A stretch of DNA of 64,000 nt from Prescottella agglutinans (GTDB lineage Bacteria > Actinomycetota > Actinomycetes > Mycobacteriales > Mycobacteriaceae), in NCBI RefSeq assembly GCF_004011865.1, contig NZ_RKLP01000007.1:186001-250000 (forward strand), given 5' to 3'. Each line of letters begins with the position of its first letter. Position 1 is the first letter of the stretch. Position numbers and translations under genes: made by a program. The notes under the pieces were generated by a model. The model ran no database searches. It was not told the DNA's origin and saw only the letters and a program-made list of their open reading frames with translations. This document shows positions 8,737 through 18,600 of the stretch, piece after piece.

Positions 8737-9786
8737 TCAGCTCGCGACGGCTCGCAGAACCCGGAGTAGCTGAGTCGCGTACTCCGGCGCGAACCGGTAC
8801 CCGCCGTCGGCGGAGACCAGATTCCCGCGGTCCATCTTCGCGTCCCACCAGTCGCGAAGGAACCCCTCCGCGTACCCGCCCGTGCAGAAGCCGTACGGGT
8901 CCGCGACGAACGAGGTGGTGATCATCAGGGTGTAGCACGGGCGTTCGTAGTCGCCCTGCCCCTCGGCCCGGTTCACGAAGTCCTCGAACGACGCCGCGGT
9001 CGCCAGGTGGGAGTACAGCCAGAACATGGCGTCGTACATCAGCCACGAGTCCCCGTCCGCGTGGAGCGCGAAGAACCCCTTGCTCGTCACGATCCGTTCG
9101 GCGAGCGCGCGGATCTGCGCCTCACCGTCGGGCAGCGCCGAGGCCGCCAGTGCCCGACGGACGATCGGCGAGAAGCTGCCGTGTCGCACCACCTCGAGAT
9201 CCGCCTGCAGCGTCTCCTCGCTGTCGTCGAACTCGTCCTCGCCCACCAGGCCCCGCACGAAGGTCGCGAAGTCCGGGGCGACCACGGTGATGCGGTAGTC
9301 GTCCTCCTGATCGACGTGCACGACCCGCGGCTCGCCTCGCGGACCGCAGTCGCGGTAGTCGAGCATGATCTGCTCGTGCCCCGCGCTGGGGGTGTCCGCG
9401 ATACCGACACCGATGTCCGGGTATCCCCACTCCTCCCGCTTGAACGTCGAGCCGAGTTCCCCACACAGCGACCAGGTCGCGGTGCGGCCGAGGGCGTACA
9501 GCCCGCTGATCTGGATGTGGTCCTCGGCCCAACTCGTCGGCTCGTCCATCGGATGGCACGACCGACCGAGCATGCCGCCGTTGTGCATCCGCGCCAACTC
9601 CACGTAGGAGTCCGGGAGCCGGTACCCGCCCAACTCCTCCTCGATCGACGCGATCAGCTCGTCGCTCGGTGCGGACTCGACATAGTTCGCCCGCGAATAC
9701 TCGCCGTTGTTCCAGAAGCCGTCGAAGTCGACGCCGTCGAAATGGCCCGTGGTCCGCGCTCCGGGCTCGATGTCGTTCGCACTCAA
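8737..9786 (-). CDS. SMI1/KNR4 (SUKH) family protein
   Basis: A 349-residue protein with an N-terminal SUKH domain: FWNNGEYSRANYVESAPSDE is followed by EELGGYRLPDSYVELARMHNGG, the signature region, and later DYRDCGPRGEPRVVHVDQE. The C-terminal ~130 residues resemble no domain I recognise. SUKH proteins commonly serve as immunity proteins against polymorphic toxins but also occur in housekeeping contexts. The start is TTG at 9786, supported by GAAAGG at an 8-nt spacing. TTGA overlaps the cobK stop, so the gene is coupled to the cobalamin operon. No toxin gene is adjacent. Confidence 0.75.
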   Translation of the reverse strand: MSANDIEPGARTTGHFDGVDFDGFWNNGEYSRANYVESAPSDELIASIEEELGGYRLPDSYVELARMHNGGMLGRSCHPMDEPTSWAEDHIQISGLYALGRTATWSLCGELGSTFKREEWGYPDIGVGIADTPSAGHEQIMLDYRDCGPRGEPRVVHVDQEDDYRITVVAPDFATFVRGLVGEDEFDDSEETLQADLEVVRHGSFSPIVRRALAASALPDGEAQIRALAERIVTSKGFFALHADGDSWLMYDAMFWLYSHLATAASFEDFVNRAEGQGDYERPCYTLMITTSFVADPYGFCTGGYAEGFLRDWWDAKMDRGNLVSADGGYRFAPEYATQLLRVLRAVAS

Positions 9787-10544
9787 TCGCGTTGCCTTTC
9801 AGGTGTCGACGGTTGTCCAGTGGCCCACGTGACGGCGGCGTCCGGATCCGACGTGGACGCCACCCTGTCCGGAATCGGTGTCCGGGCCACCATCACCACG
9901 GGCACGCCGAGTTCGCGGGCCGCGGTGAGTTTCGCCGATGTGAGTGCTCCCCCGCTGTTCTTCGTCACAACGACGTCGATCCGGTGCTTCCGCATGAGCG
10001 CGATCTCGTCGTCGACGGTGAACGGTCCACGGGCGAGCAGGACTTCGGAGTCGGACGGTACCGCACCCGGAGGCGGGTCGATGGCGCGGATCAGGAACCG
10101 GCCCGAACACTCGGCGAATGCCTCGACGCCCTGCCTGCCGATCGTGAGGAACACCCGCTCCCCCAACCGCGCAACCACGGCGGCGGCCGACGCGAGATCG
10201 GTAACGACGTGCCAGCAGTCGCCCGGGCCGGCGCTCCATTCGGCACGCCGCAGCACCAACAGCGGAATGCCCGTCCGCTCACTCGCAACCGTCGCGTTCG
10301 CCGTGATCCGGGCGGCGAACGGGTGGGTCGCATCCACGACGGCGTCGATCTCGTTGTCCCGTAACCACTGCTCGAGCCCGTCGGCGCCACCGAAGCCGCC
10401 GATCCGGACCTGCCCGACCGGGAGCACCGGCTCACGCACCCGACCGGCCAGCGACGAGGTCACCTCGATTGCCGGATCCGGGTCCAGGCGCGCGGCGAGC
10501 GTCCGCGCCTCGCGGGTGCCACCGAGGACGAGGACCCTGCGCAC
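9783..10544 (-). CDS. cobK: Precorrin-6A reductase
   Basis: A 253-residue CobK/CbiJ: it begins RRVLVLGGTREARTLAARL and contains DATHPFAARITANA and TIGRQGVEAFAE, all family signatures. It reduces precorrin-6A to precorrin-6B with NADPH in aerobic cobalamin synthesis. GTG 10544 is preferred over the TTG at 10556 because GAGG precedes it at a proper distance. It is the third cobalamin gene of the operon after cobL and cobM, as in M. tuberculosis Rv2070c-Rv2072c. Confidence 0.9.
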   Translation of the reverse strand: MRRVLVLGGTREARTLAARLDPDPAIEVTSSLAGRVREPVLPVGQVRIGGFGGADGLEQWLRDNEIDAVVDATHPFAARITANATVASERTGIPLLVLRRAEWSAGPGDCWHVVTDLASAAAVVARLGERVFLTIGRQGVEAFAECSGRFLIRAIDPPPGAVPSDSEVLLARGPFTVDDEIALMRKHRIDVVVTKNSGGALTSAKLTAARELGVPVVMVARTPIPDRVASTSDPDAAVTWATGQPSTPERQRD

Positions 10545-10552
10545 CGCCGACC

Positions 10553-11302
10553 TCAATGGGTGGTGCGCGACCGCGTGGCCGAATACAGGTAGCTGTCCGG
10601 GAAGCCCTCCGCCGCGAGCACGCGGCCCACGATCACCACGGCGGTCTTGGTGATCCCGGCCGCGTGCACCTGGTCGACCAGGGTCGCCAGCGTGCCGCGC
10701 AGCACCACCTCGTCCGGCCGGCTCGCGAACGCGACCACCGCCGCCGGGCAGTCGGATCCGTAGTTCTCCGAGAGTTCCTCGACGATCTGCTCGATGCGGT
10801 GCGCGCCGAGATGCACCACCATCGTGGCGCCGCTGCGCCCGAGCGAGCGGAGGTCCTCCCCCGGCGGCATGGCGGTCGACAGCGTCGACACCCGGGTCAG
10901 CACGATCGACTGCGACACCCCCGGCACGGTCAGCTCGCGGCCGAGCGCGGCCGCGGCGGCGGTGAACGCCGGAACGCCGGGCACGATGTCGTAGGCGATA
11001 CCGGCCACATCGAGCCGCCGAACCTGCTCGGCCACCGCCGAATAGATCGACGGATCACCCGAATGCAGACGGGCGACGTCGAGGCCGGCCGCATCGAAGG
11101 CGATGATCTGCTCGATGATCTCGTCGAGACTCAGTCGGGCGGTGTCGATCACCTCCGCGTCGTCCGGGCACAGCGTGAGCAGTTCGGCCGGCACGAGGCT
11201 GCCCGCGTACAGGCAGACCGGGCTCTCGGCGATGATGCGCGAGGCCCGCAGGGTGATCAGGTCCGGGGCACCGGGGCCGGCTCCGATGAAATGGACTGTC
11301 AT
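10553..11302 (-). CDS. cobM: Precorrin-4 C11-methyltransferase
   Basis: A 249-residue tetrapyrrole methylase. It begins MTVHFIGAGPGAPDLITLR and has YAGSLVPAELL, HSGDPSIYSA and PGVPAFTAAAAALGRELT, all typical of CobM/CbiF. It transfers a methyl group from S-adenosylmethionine to C11 of precorrin-4. The ATG start overlaps the cobL stop by 4 nt, indicating translational coupling. Confidence 0.95.
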   Translation of the reverse strand: MTVHFIGAGPGAPDLITLRASRIIAESPVCLYAGSLVPAELLTLCPDDAEVIDTARLSLDEIIEQIIAFDAAGLDVARLHSGDPSIYSAVAEQVRRLDVAGIAYDIVPGVPAFTAAAAALGRELTVPGVSQSIVLTRVSTLSTAMPPGEDLRSLGRSGATMVVHLGAHRIEQIVEELSENYGSDCPAAVVAFASRPDEVVLRGTLATLVDQVHAAGITKTAVVIVGRVLAAEGFPDSYLYSATRSRTTH

Positions 11303-12531
11303 AGCGATTCCCTTTCGGTGCTGTGCGGCTTGACGGCCGACCATTGGGCCACCGGCAGCTGCGGTCGCCACGCGGTGAACCCACCGAGCGGCTCGCCGCG
11401 ATAGACCTGGAACTTGCGCAGCTCGCCACCGAGCCGCGAATGCCACTGCAGGACGAGCGACTCCGACTCGGCGGTGACGGCGTTGACGACCATCCGCCCG
11501 CCCGGCCGCAGCCGCTCCCAGCAGGCATCGAGCATGCCGTCCTGTGTCACGCCGCCGCCGACGAAGATCGCATCGGGAACCGACACCTCGTCGGCGAAGG
11601 CGCCCGGCGCGGAACCGAGCACCCGCAACGACGGCACCCCCAGGCGTGCGGCGTTGTCGCCGATCTGCGCGACGCGGCGGTCCTCCCGCTCGAACGCGAC
11701 CGCACGGCACCGCGGATCGGTCCGCATCCACTCGATGCCGATGGTGCCGGAACCACCGCCGACGTCCCACAACAGCTCACCCGGTGCGGGTGCCAGCGCC
11801 GAAAGCGTCAACGCCCGCACCTCGTGCTTGGTCATCTGGCCGTCGCCCTGGAACGCGCTGTCCGGCAGCCCGGGTGTCCGGGTGAGCCGGCGGGCCGTCC
11901 GGTCCGCCCGCAGTTCGAGCGCGATCACGTTGAGCGGATCTCCCGGGTCCCGGTCCCAGATCGCGGCCCGGCCCCGGGCGACGTTCTCCGCGGGGCCACC
12001 CAACTGTTCGAGCACCGTCATCGCGGTCTCGCCGAAACCGCGGTGGCGCAGCAACTCGGCGACCGCGGCCGGGGTGTGCTCGTCGGTACTGAGGACCAGC
12101 AGGCGTTCGCCGTCGATCAGGTGCGCGGCGAGGGTGGCCACCGGGCGCCCCACCAGGCTCACCGTCGGTGTCTCGTGCAGCGCCCACCCGAGGTGCGCGC
12201 AGGCCAGCGACACCGACGACGGGTGTGCGATCACCCGCAACCGTTCCGGACCGAGTACCCGGACGAGCGTGACACCGACGCCGTGGAACATCGGATCGCC
12301 GCTCGCGAGCACGCACACGCGGCGATCGCGGTGCTCCTCGAACAAGGCAGGAAGCGCGGGCACCATCGGCGAGGGCCACGGCACCCGCAGCGCTGGCGAC
12401 TCGGGGATCAGGGACAGCTGGCGGGTCGACCCCATCAGCACCTCCGCATCCCGGATCGCGGCCTGGGCGCGGGGCGAGAGGCCGACCCATCCGTCGGCGC
12501 CGATTCCCACCACGAAGATCTCATCGGTCAC
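11299..12531 (-). CDS. cobL: Precorrin-6Y C5,15-methyltransferase (decarboxylating)
   Basis: A 410-residue fusion of an N-terminal CbiE-type methylase (VVGIGADGWVGL, GSTRQLSLIPES, ASGDPMFHG) and a C-terminal CbiT-type SAM-dependent domain (LLWDVGGGSGTIGIEWMR). It methylates C5 and C15 of precorrin-6B and decarboxylates the acetate side chain. Two GTG starts are possible: 12531 gives the usual short N-terminus, and 12543 would overlap the SDR stop as GTGA and add four residues. The gene is coupled to cobM downstream and an SDR upstream. Confidence 0.93.
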   Translation of the reverse strand: MTDEIFVVGIGADGWVGLSPRAQAAIRDAEVLMGSTRQLSLIPESPALRVPWPSPMVPALPALFEEHRDRRVCVLASGDPMFHGVGVTLVRVLGPERLRVIAHPSSVSLACAHLGWALHETPTVSLVGRPVATLAAHLIDGERLLVLSTDEHTPAAVAELLRHRGFGETAMTVLEQLGGPAENVARGRAAIWDRDPGDPLNVIALELRADRTARRLTRTPGLPDSAFQGDGQMTKHEVRALTLSALAPAPGELLWDVGGGSGTIGIEWMRTDPRCRAVAFEREDRRVAQIGDNAARLGVPSLRVLGSAPGAFADEVSVPDAIFVGGGVTQDGMLDACWERLRPGGRMVVNAVTAESESLVLQWHSRLGGELRKFQVYRGEPLGGFTAWRPQLPVAQWSAVKPHSTERESL

Positions 12532-12539
12532 ACGTTCGA

Positions 12540-13295
12540 TCACCTGGGCAGCCGCCGCCAGACGAACTGCGGCATCAGCCGCATCGCGATGAACACCAGC
12601 CGCAGCATTCCCGGAACGGCCACCTGTTCGCGCCCGCTCCGCAGCCCGTGCGCGACCGCGTCCGCCACCTGCTGGGGCGTGCTGGAGAACGGCGCCGGCT
12701 TCATGCCCTCCGTCATCCGACCGATCACGAATCCCGAGCGCACCAGCAACAAGCGAACCCCGCTGCCGTGCAGGGCGTCGGCCAGGCCGCTCGCGAAGCC
12801 GTCCAGGCCGGCCTTCGCGGAGCCGTACACGTAGTTGGCGCGACGCACCCGGACACCGGCGATGGACGAGAACACCACAATCTGCCCGGCCCCGTGCGCC
12901 CGCATCAGGTTCGCGAGGTGCGTCAGGACGCTGACCTGCGCGACAAAGTCGGTGTGGACCACCGCGAGCGCGTGGCCGGCGTCCTGCTCGGCGAGGGCCT
13001 GATCGCCCAGCACGCCGAACGCCAGCACGGCGACACCGATGGGACCGTGCTGTTCGGCGATCGCCGACAGCACCGCCGGATGATCGGCGACGCGGTCGGC
13101 ATCGAACTCGACGCAATGCACCTCGGTCGCACCGGCGTCGAGCACCATCTGGCACTCCCGTTCCAGCTCACCGCGGCGACGGGCGGCGAGGACGACGACG
13201 CGGCCCGGCGCCAGCCGCCGCGCAACCTCCAAGCCGATCTCGCTGCGACCACCCAGCAACACCACCGATCCAGGGGCGTACTCCGTGTCACTCAT
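12540..13295 (-). CDS. SDR-family oxidoreductase (DprE2-like paralogue, Rv2073c type)
   Basis: A 251-residue SDR with the unusual glycine motif LLGGRSEIGLEVARRL, FGVLGD, RVRRANYVYGSAKAGLDGF and a C-terminus ending FVWRRLPR. These features are shared with DprE2, the epimerase subunit for decaprenyl-phospho-arabinose, and with Rv2073c, which in M. tuberculosis also lies directly upstream of cobL. The true substrate is unknown. The conserved linkage to cobKML is better evidence for the family than for a role in cobalamin synthesis. Confidence 0.8.
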   Translation of the reverse strand: MSDTEYAPGSVVLLGGRSEIGLEVARRLAPGRVVVLAARRRGELERECQMVLDAGATEVHCVEFDADRVADHPAVLSAIAEQHGPIGVAVLAFGVLGDQALAEQDAGHALAVVHTDFVAQVSVLTHLANLMRAHGAGQIVVFSSIAGVRVRRANYVYGSAKAGLDGFASGLADALHGSGVRLLLVRSGFVIGRMTEGMKPAPFSSTPQQVADAVAHGLRSGREQVAVPGMLRLVFIAMRLMPQFVWRRLPR

Positions 13296-13327
13296 GACTC
13301 CAGTGTCCTGGATTCGAGGCGCTCGAG

Positions 13328-13333
13328 TACCGT
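13328..13333 (+). promoter_or_regulatory. -10 element TACCGT, leaderless start
   Basis: TACCGT fits TANNNT and is followed by exactly 6 nt before the ATG at 13340, so transcription should begin at the start codon. Confidence 0.55.
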
Positions 13334-13339
13334 CGGGGC

Positions 13340-13753
13340 ATGCCCCGTATCCCGTCCGATGCCTCCCACCTGACCGCCGAGGCCGCCACTTTCCTCGCCG
13401 AGCGGCACCTGGCGACCCTGACGACGTTGCGCAAGGACGGCACACCGCACGTCGTCGCGGTGGGCTTCACCTGGGACCCGGAGCGCCGAATCGTCCGGAT
13501 CATCACGAACGACGCGTCGCAGAAGGCCCGCAACGCCGATCGCGGTGGGTACGGTGCCGTGAGCCAGGTCGACGGGGGACGCTGGATCACGCTCGAGGGT
13601 CCCGCACGCGTCCTGTCGGACCGCTCCTCGGTGACCGATGCCGAGCAACGCTACGCCGCCCGCTACCGCACCCCGCGGGAGAACCCGACCCGCGTGGTCA
13701 TCGAGATCTCCGTCGAGCGCGTCATGGGGTCGGCGATACTCGTCGATCGGTGA
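13340..13753 (+). CDS. F420-dependent biliverdin reductase (Rv2074-like)
   Basis: A 137-residue split-barrel protein. [54 protein letters not shown] and [15 protein letters not shown] match my memory of Rv2074 almost motif for motif. Rv2074 was shown to reduce biliverdin with F420H2. It is divergent from the cobKML-SDR operon, exactly as in M. tuberculosis. No ribosome-binding site precedes the ATG, in line with the leaderless promoter. Confidence 0.85.
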   Translation: MPRIPSDASHLTAEAATFLAERHLATLTTLRKDGTPHVVAVGFTWDPERRIVRIITNDASQKARNADRGGYGAVSQVDGGRWITLEGPARVLSDRSSVTDAEQRYAARYRTPRENPTRVVIEISVERVMGSAILVDR

Positions 13754-13850
13754 AATCGTCTGATTTACACCGATATTCGGCCGATCCGAGTGTGGATGGG
13801 GAGCCGTCGGCGGCGGTACCGTAGGAGGACGTCGCACCCGAGCGGGGGGG

Positions 13851-14348
13851 ATGGCAATGACACCTCGGCGGACACACCAATCGAAGACGCACCTGGCCAG
13901 TGCACGGCGCATCCGCCGGTGGACGATTCCGGCAGCGCTCGTCACGGCGTTGGCCGTACCCGCGACGGCAGCGGCACTGCCACCGCACCCGTTCGGTCCC
14001 CCGGCGCTGACGATCGGCTGCGCCAACCAGGGCAGCCTGATGTCACTGACCGCGGCCACCGGCCAGTCCGGGCCCGAGCAGACGCCCCCGATCGGGCCTG
14101 GTGAGATCCGGTTCGAGACGTTCCCCGCGGCGCCGCCGATCCCCGCCGCCGGCCAGGTGACCGTCGCATGGATCAACCTCGACACCGGGGCCAGCGGCGT
14201 CACGCCCCTCGACGGCACCTACCCGTACTACTCGAAGACGGTCTACACCGGCCACGGGAACATCCGCGCCACCGTCTTCGGGACGATCGACCTGTGGAGC
14301 CTGCCGCTCTGTCAGTCGAATCCGACATTCGGAAACTTCATCGTCTGA
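13851..14348 (+). CDS. Secreted protein of unknown function
   Basis: A 165-residue precursor. The N-terminus is basic (RRTHQSKTHLASARRIRR), followed by a hydrophobic core WTIPAALVTALAVPAT and a likely cleavage after AAALP or nearby (about residue 42). The mature part has two cysteines (CANQG and PLCQ) that could form a disulphide and an otherwise strand-rich composition (VTVAWINLDTG, TVFGTIDLW). I do not recognise the family; similar small exported proteins are common in mycolic-acid bacteria. The start could be ATG 13851 or, judged by the GGGGGG spacing, ATG 13857. Confidence 0.7.
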   Translation: MAMTPRRTHQSKTHLASARRIRRWTIPAALVTALAVPATAAALPPHPFGPPALTIGCANQGSLMSLTAATGQSGPEQTPPIGPGEIRFETFPAAPPIPAAGQVTVAWINLDTGASGVTPLDGTYPYYSKTVYTGHGNIRATVFGTIDLWSLPLCQSNPTFGNFIV

Positions 14349-14360
14349 CCGGCCGGCGGA

Positions 14361-15521
14361 TCAGCCGGGGAGAACCGTCAGCCCGTGCGGGCGGCGGTTC
14401 ATCGGCTCGCAGCCGTCGGCCGTCACCACCACGATGTCCTCGATCCGGGCGCCCCACCGACCGCGGAAGTAGATGCCCGGTTCGACGCTGAACGCCATGC
14501 CCGGCTCGAGCACCACCGTGTTGCCGGCGACGATGTACGGCTCCTCGTGGACCGACAGCCCGATGCCGTGCCCGGTTCGGTGCACGAACACCTCGGCGAG
14601 ACCCGCGTCGGCGAGCACGTCCCGGGCGGCAGCGTCGACCGATTCCGCGGTGACACCGGGACGCACCGCAGCGACCGCCGCCCGCTGCGCCGCCTCGAGC
14701 ATCCCGATCTGCTCCGCGACGTCCGCCGCGGGCTCGCCGAGGCTGTACGTGCGGGTGGAATCCGAGTTGTAGCCGGGGTCGACCGGACCGCCGATGTCGA
14801 TCACCACGACATCGCCGGATTCGATGACCCGATCGGACACCTCGTGGTGCGGGTCGGCGCCGTGCGGGCCCGATCCGACGATCACGAACGCCGCCTCGGT
14901 GTGGCCCTCCGCCAGGATCGCGTCGGTGATGTCGGCCGCGACTTCGGCCTCCGTGCGACCCGGACGGAGCCATTCGCCCATTCGCGCGTGCACCCGGTCG
15001 ATCGCGGCGCCCGCCCGCCGCAGCGCCTCGATCTCGGCGTCGTCCTTGATCATCCGCAGCTCACGCAGCACACCGGTGGCCAACACGGGCACCGTGCCGA
15101 ACCGTCGCGCCAGCGGAACCAGGTGCAGCGCCGGCATCGCGTCGGTGACCGCGGTGCGCGGGGACTCCGGCAGCAGCGAGGACACCAACTCGTAGGGGTC
15201 GACGCCGTCCACCCAGTCGTGCACCGGCAGGCCGAGGTCGGCGACGGCCGAATCGCCCAGCGACGCAAGCTCGAGCCGCGGCAGCACGACCGACGGCGCA
15301 TTCCCGTCGGACGGCACCACCAGGCACGTCAGACGCTCGAACGAGTCGGCTCGCGACCCGATCAGGTAGCGCAGGTCCGGTCCCGGCGTGATGAGCAGGC
15401 CGTCCAGCCCGGCGCGCTCGGCGAACTGCGCGGCTCTGGCCAGGCGGTCCGCGTAGACGGCGGAGGGGAAACGAGACGACGCCGCGGAGGGTTGGGCGCT
15501 GGGGGCACTCTCGGAACTCAT
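14361..15521 (-). CDS. pepE: Xaa-Pro dipeptidase/aminopeptidase, M24 family
   Basis: A 386-residue 'pita-bread' metallopeptidase. The N-terminal creatinase-like domain (residues ~20-150) precedes the catalytic domain, which shows the metal ligands DIGGPVD (Asp), DSTRTYSLG (Asp), HRTGHGIGLSVHEEP (His) and two late glutamates in EPGMAFSVEPG and GARIEDIVVV. It removes residues N-terminal to proline or cleaves Xaa-Pro dipeptides in the cytoplasm. It corresponds in position to Rv2089c pepE. It converges on the secreted-protein gene with 12 nt between stops. Confidence 0.9.
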   Translation of the reverse strand: MSSESAPSAQPSAASSRFPSAVYADRLARAAQFAERAGLDGLLITPGPDLRYLIGSRADSFERLTCLVVPSDGNAPSVVLPRLELASLGDSAVADLGLPVHDWVDGVDPYELVSSLLPESPRTAVTDAMPALHLVPLARRFGTVPVLATGVLRELRMIKDDAEIEALRRAGAAIDRVHARMGEWLRPGRTEAEVAADITDAILAEGHTEAAFVIVGSGPHGADPHHEVSDRVIESGDVVVIDIGGPVDPGYNSDSTRTYSLGEPAADVAEQIGMLEAAQRAAVAAVRPGVTAESVDAAARDVLADAGLAEVFVHRTGHGIGLSVHEEPYIVAGNTVVLEPGMAFSVEPGIYFRGRWGARIEDIVVVTADGCEPMNRRPHGLTVLPG

Positions 15522-15527
15522 GGAATC

Positions 15528-15533
15528 AGGCTA
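15528..15533 (-). promoter_or_regulatory. -10 element TAGCCT for pepE, leaderless start
   Basis: On the minus strand TAGCCT is followed by 6 nt and then the ATG at 15521. No ribosome-binding site is seen, so the message is probably leaderless. Confidence 0.55.
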
Positions 15534-15659
15534 GGCCGTCCGAGGTTCGGATGCGGCGGGAGCCGCTCACCCACCTTCACGAGAACCCGATCGTGTCGGT
15601 GCCCGTCGCTAGCGTCCCGGCGCGTACACAGAAACAGGTCGGGGACCTCGAGGAGCTGC

Positions 15660-18600
15660 GTGAGCCACAGTAGATCTGCCATTGTCGCCGGTCCGGACGT
15701 CGAGGCGGCATTCGCGCCGGTACCGGCGTGGACGCCCATGACGTTCCCGCGGCGTGGTGGCTTCGACACCGACGTCGCCCCCGTCGATCGGACTGCGGGC
15801 ACGGTCCTCGCCCGAACGATCGAGGCGAACGACGAACTGCTGCAGCACGCCGCGTGGGAGCTGGAGAACGACCCCGACCCCGCCGCGCTCGTCGCCGCCG
15901 CCCGCCGCTACCGCGCCGGCGAGGCGAGTCCCCTCGGGGCCGCGGCGCTGTGCCGGCTCCTCACTCGATTCGGCGAATCGGACCGCGGTGCCGACGTCGT
16001 CGACGGGTGGGTCGCCCGCCACGGTCCAGCGTTCGCGGTCGCGGCCGTGCTGGAGACCACCGACATGCAGTGGGTCCAGCAGCGGGTGCCGGTGCCGGAG
16101 AACGCCACCGGCATGTACATCGAGACCTGGATCGGTGACCGCCCACCTGCGGAGGACTTCCGGTCGCCGCGATTCATGCTCACCGAGCAGCTCAGGCAGA
16201 TCGACGACCCGCATCGACAAGTGTCGTACACCGTCCTGGAACCGATGCTCACCCGGATGCGGGCACTGCTCGCCGCCGCGTCGGACGTCGACTACGCGGC
16301 CGCCCGCGATGCCGCCGCGCCGCTGCGCACCAACACGGTTCGACGTCTCGCCGCAACGTTCCTGTTCCCGACCGAACGCCGGTGGTCCGCGGAGGCGATC
16401 CTGGGCGTCGAGGCGGTGCCGTACCCCTGGCGCACCCACGCCATGGTGTCGTCGAACACGCCCGCGGAACTCGAGCGAGCCCTCAGCGGGGACGGCTGCC
16501 GCAGGTGGCTCGCCGACGAAGCGGTTCTGGCCGCGATCGTCGACGGTGTCGGCGTCGACATCACGTCGGTATTGACCGCCGCCTTCGACACCGAGTTCCC
16601 CTATCGGAGCGCGCAGGACGACGTGCTCCGACTGCGCATCCTGCACGCCCTGGCCTCGATCCCCACCGACGACGCCTTCACCGCCCTGCTCGAGCGAGCG
16701 CACGTGAAGAACGCGGCGTCCGCCGTGCAGCATGCGAGGCGGCACTTTCCGCGGCGCGCGTTCCGGATTCTGGCGCAGTCCGATTCGGAACTGTTCGACC
16801 GCCATGTCCGCGAGTATCCCGATCTGGCCGCCGAATTGGCCGAGACGCTGCCGGCGGCGGCACAGCGCCGGATCGAGCGGCTCACGACGGTGCTGCCCGA
16901 GGCGACCGATCTCCCGGCGCTGCTGGTGCGCCCGCCGTGGTCGAAACGGAAGGCGCCCACGCCGGCGACGGTGATCGACGGACTCGCGGCGCCCGCGATC
17001 CGCCGGATCGATTGGTTGCCCGGCGAACTCGAAGAACTCCGGAACACCCCGCACGGCTACTCGTACACCACGTGGAGCCAGTACCGGAGGTACATCCGCG
17101 AGACGTCCGCCCAGGTCGTCAGCGAATGGGAAGCGTGGGTGATCTTCCTCCTCGCCCCGGACGAGGTTGCCCGGCCGCTGTTGACGGACTGGGCCGGCAC
17201 ATCCGTCAAGGACCCCATGCGGATTGTCGAGCGTTACCAGCTCGATGCCCTGCCGCTGATGCTGAAGTTCGCCCGCGCCCGTCCCGGCGCGGCCGCGCCC
17301 TATCTGCTGCCGTACGTGGATCTCGACGTCGCGCGGCTGCACGCGACGATGCTCGCGACCCGCAAGAACCTCCGAAAGCCGGCCCTGGCGTGGCTTCTCC
17401 GCCACCCCGCCGACGCCGTCACCTTGCTGGTTCCCGACGCGGTCGGACCGGTGGGGGCTCAACGCGATCACGCCACCGCCGCGCTGCGCGCGCTCGCCCG
17501 GGCCACCTCACGCGACACCGTCGTCCGTGGCGCTGTGCAGTTCGGGGACGCTGCCGCGGACACGGTCGGCACTCTCGTCGACCTCGATCCGCTGGAGATG
17601 CTGCCCAAGCGGATCCCCCGCGTGCCGGCGTGGGCGGACGTCGAGTCCCTGCCCCCGATCCTCACCGCGGACCGAGCGGCGGCGCTACCCGCACCCGCTG
17701 TGGGCACGATTCTGACGATGTGTGCCGTCGGCACCGCCGAAGCCCCGTATGCCGCGCTCGACACCGTCACGGCCTTCTGCGACCGCACGTCGCTGGCCGC
17801 CGCGATGTGGGAGCTGTTCGAACGGTGGTGGGGTGTCGGCGCGCCGTCGAAGGACAATTGGGTCGTCCTCGCCCAGGGCTGGCTCGGTGACGACTCGACG
17901 GTAGCCCGATTGGCACCGCTCGTGCGACGCTGGCCGGGCGAGAGCGGTGCGGCGCGAGCACAGCTCGGGCTCGACGCGCTGGCCGCGCACGGCTCGGCCC
18001 GGGCGCTGACCGAACTCGATCGCATCTCGCGGAAGATGAAGTTCAAGTCGCTGAAGAACGGTGCCGCCGAACGTGTCACGGAGGTCGCCGAGCGCCTCGG
18101 ACTCGACCGCGAACAGCTGGCCGACCGCACCGTTCCCGACCTCGATCTGACCCCCGACGGCGCGATGACGTTCGACTACGGGGCGCGGACGTTCACCGTC
18201 GGCTTCACCGAGGCCCTCGTGCCCTTCGTTCTCGACGCGGCCGGTAAGAAGTCGACCGGGCTGCCCCGCGCCACGGAGGCGGACGACGCCGCACTGGTCG
18301 AGGACGCGAAGAAGCGTTTCACGGCCCTCAAGCGGGAGGCGAAGACCGTTGCCGCCGAGCAGATCAAACGATTCAACCGCGCTCTGGTCACCGGACGTCG
18401 GTGGGGCGGGAGTGAATTCACCGAGTACATCCTGGGCCATCCCCTGCTCGTACACCTGGCGCGCCGACTCCTGTGGGCGTCGTTCGACGACCAGTCGCGT
18501 CCCGCCATCGTGTTCCGGGTGACGGAGGACGCCAGCCTGGCCGACCTCAACGGCGACACACTGACGTTGCCGGACGGCTCGATCGGGCTCGTGCACCCCG

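Noticed and set aside
8731-8780. A terminator between the F420 reductase and SUKH genes
   Set aside because: GAGCCCGTC and GACGGCTC pair only with a bulge and lie partly inside the SUKH coding region; too weak to list.
13296-13339. A cobalamin riboswitch upstream of the cobL-cobM-cobK operon
   Set aside because: The operon starts with an SDR gene only 44 nt from the divergent biliverdin reductase gene, so no aptamer fits.
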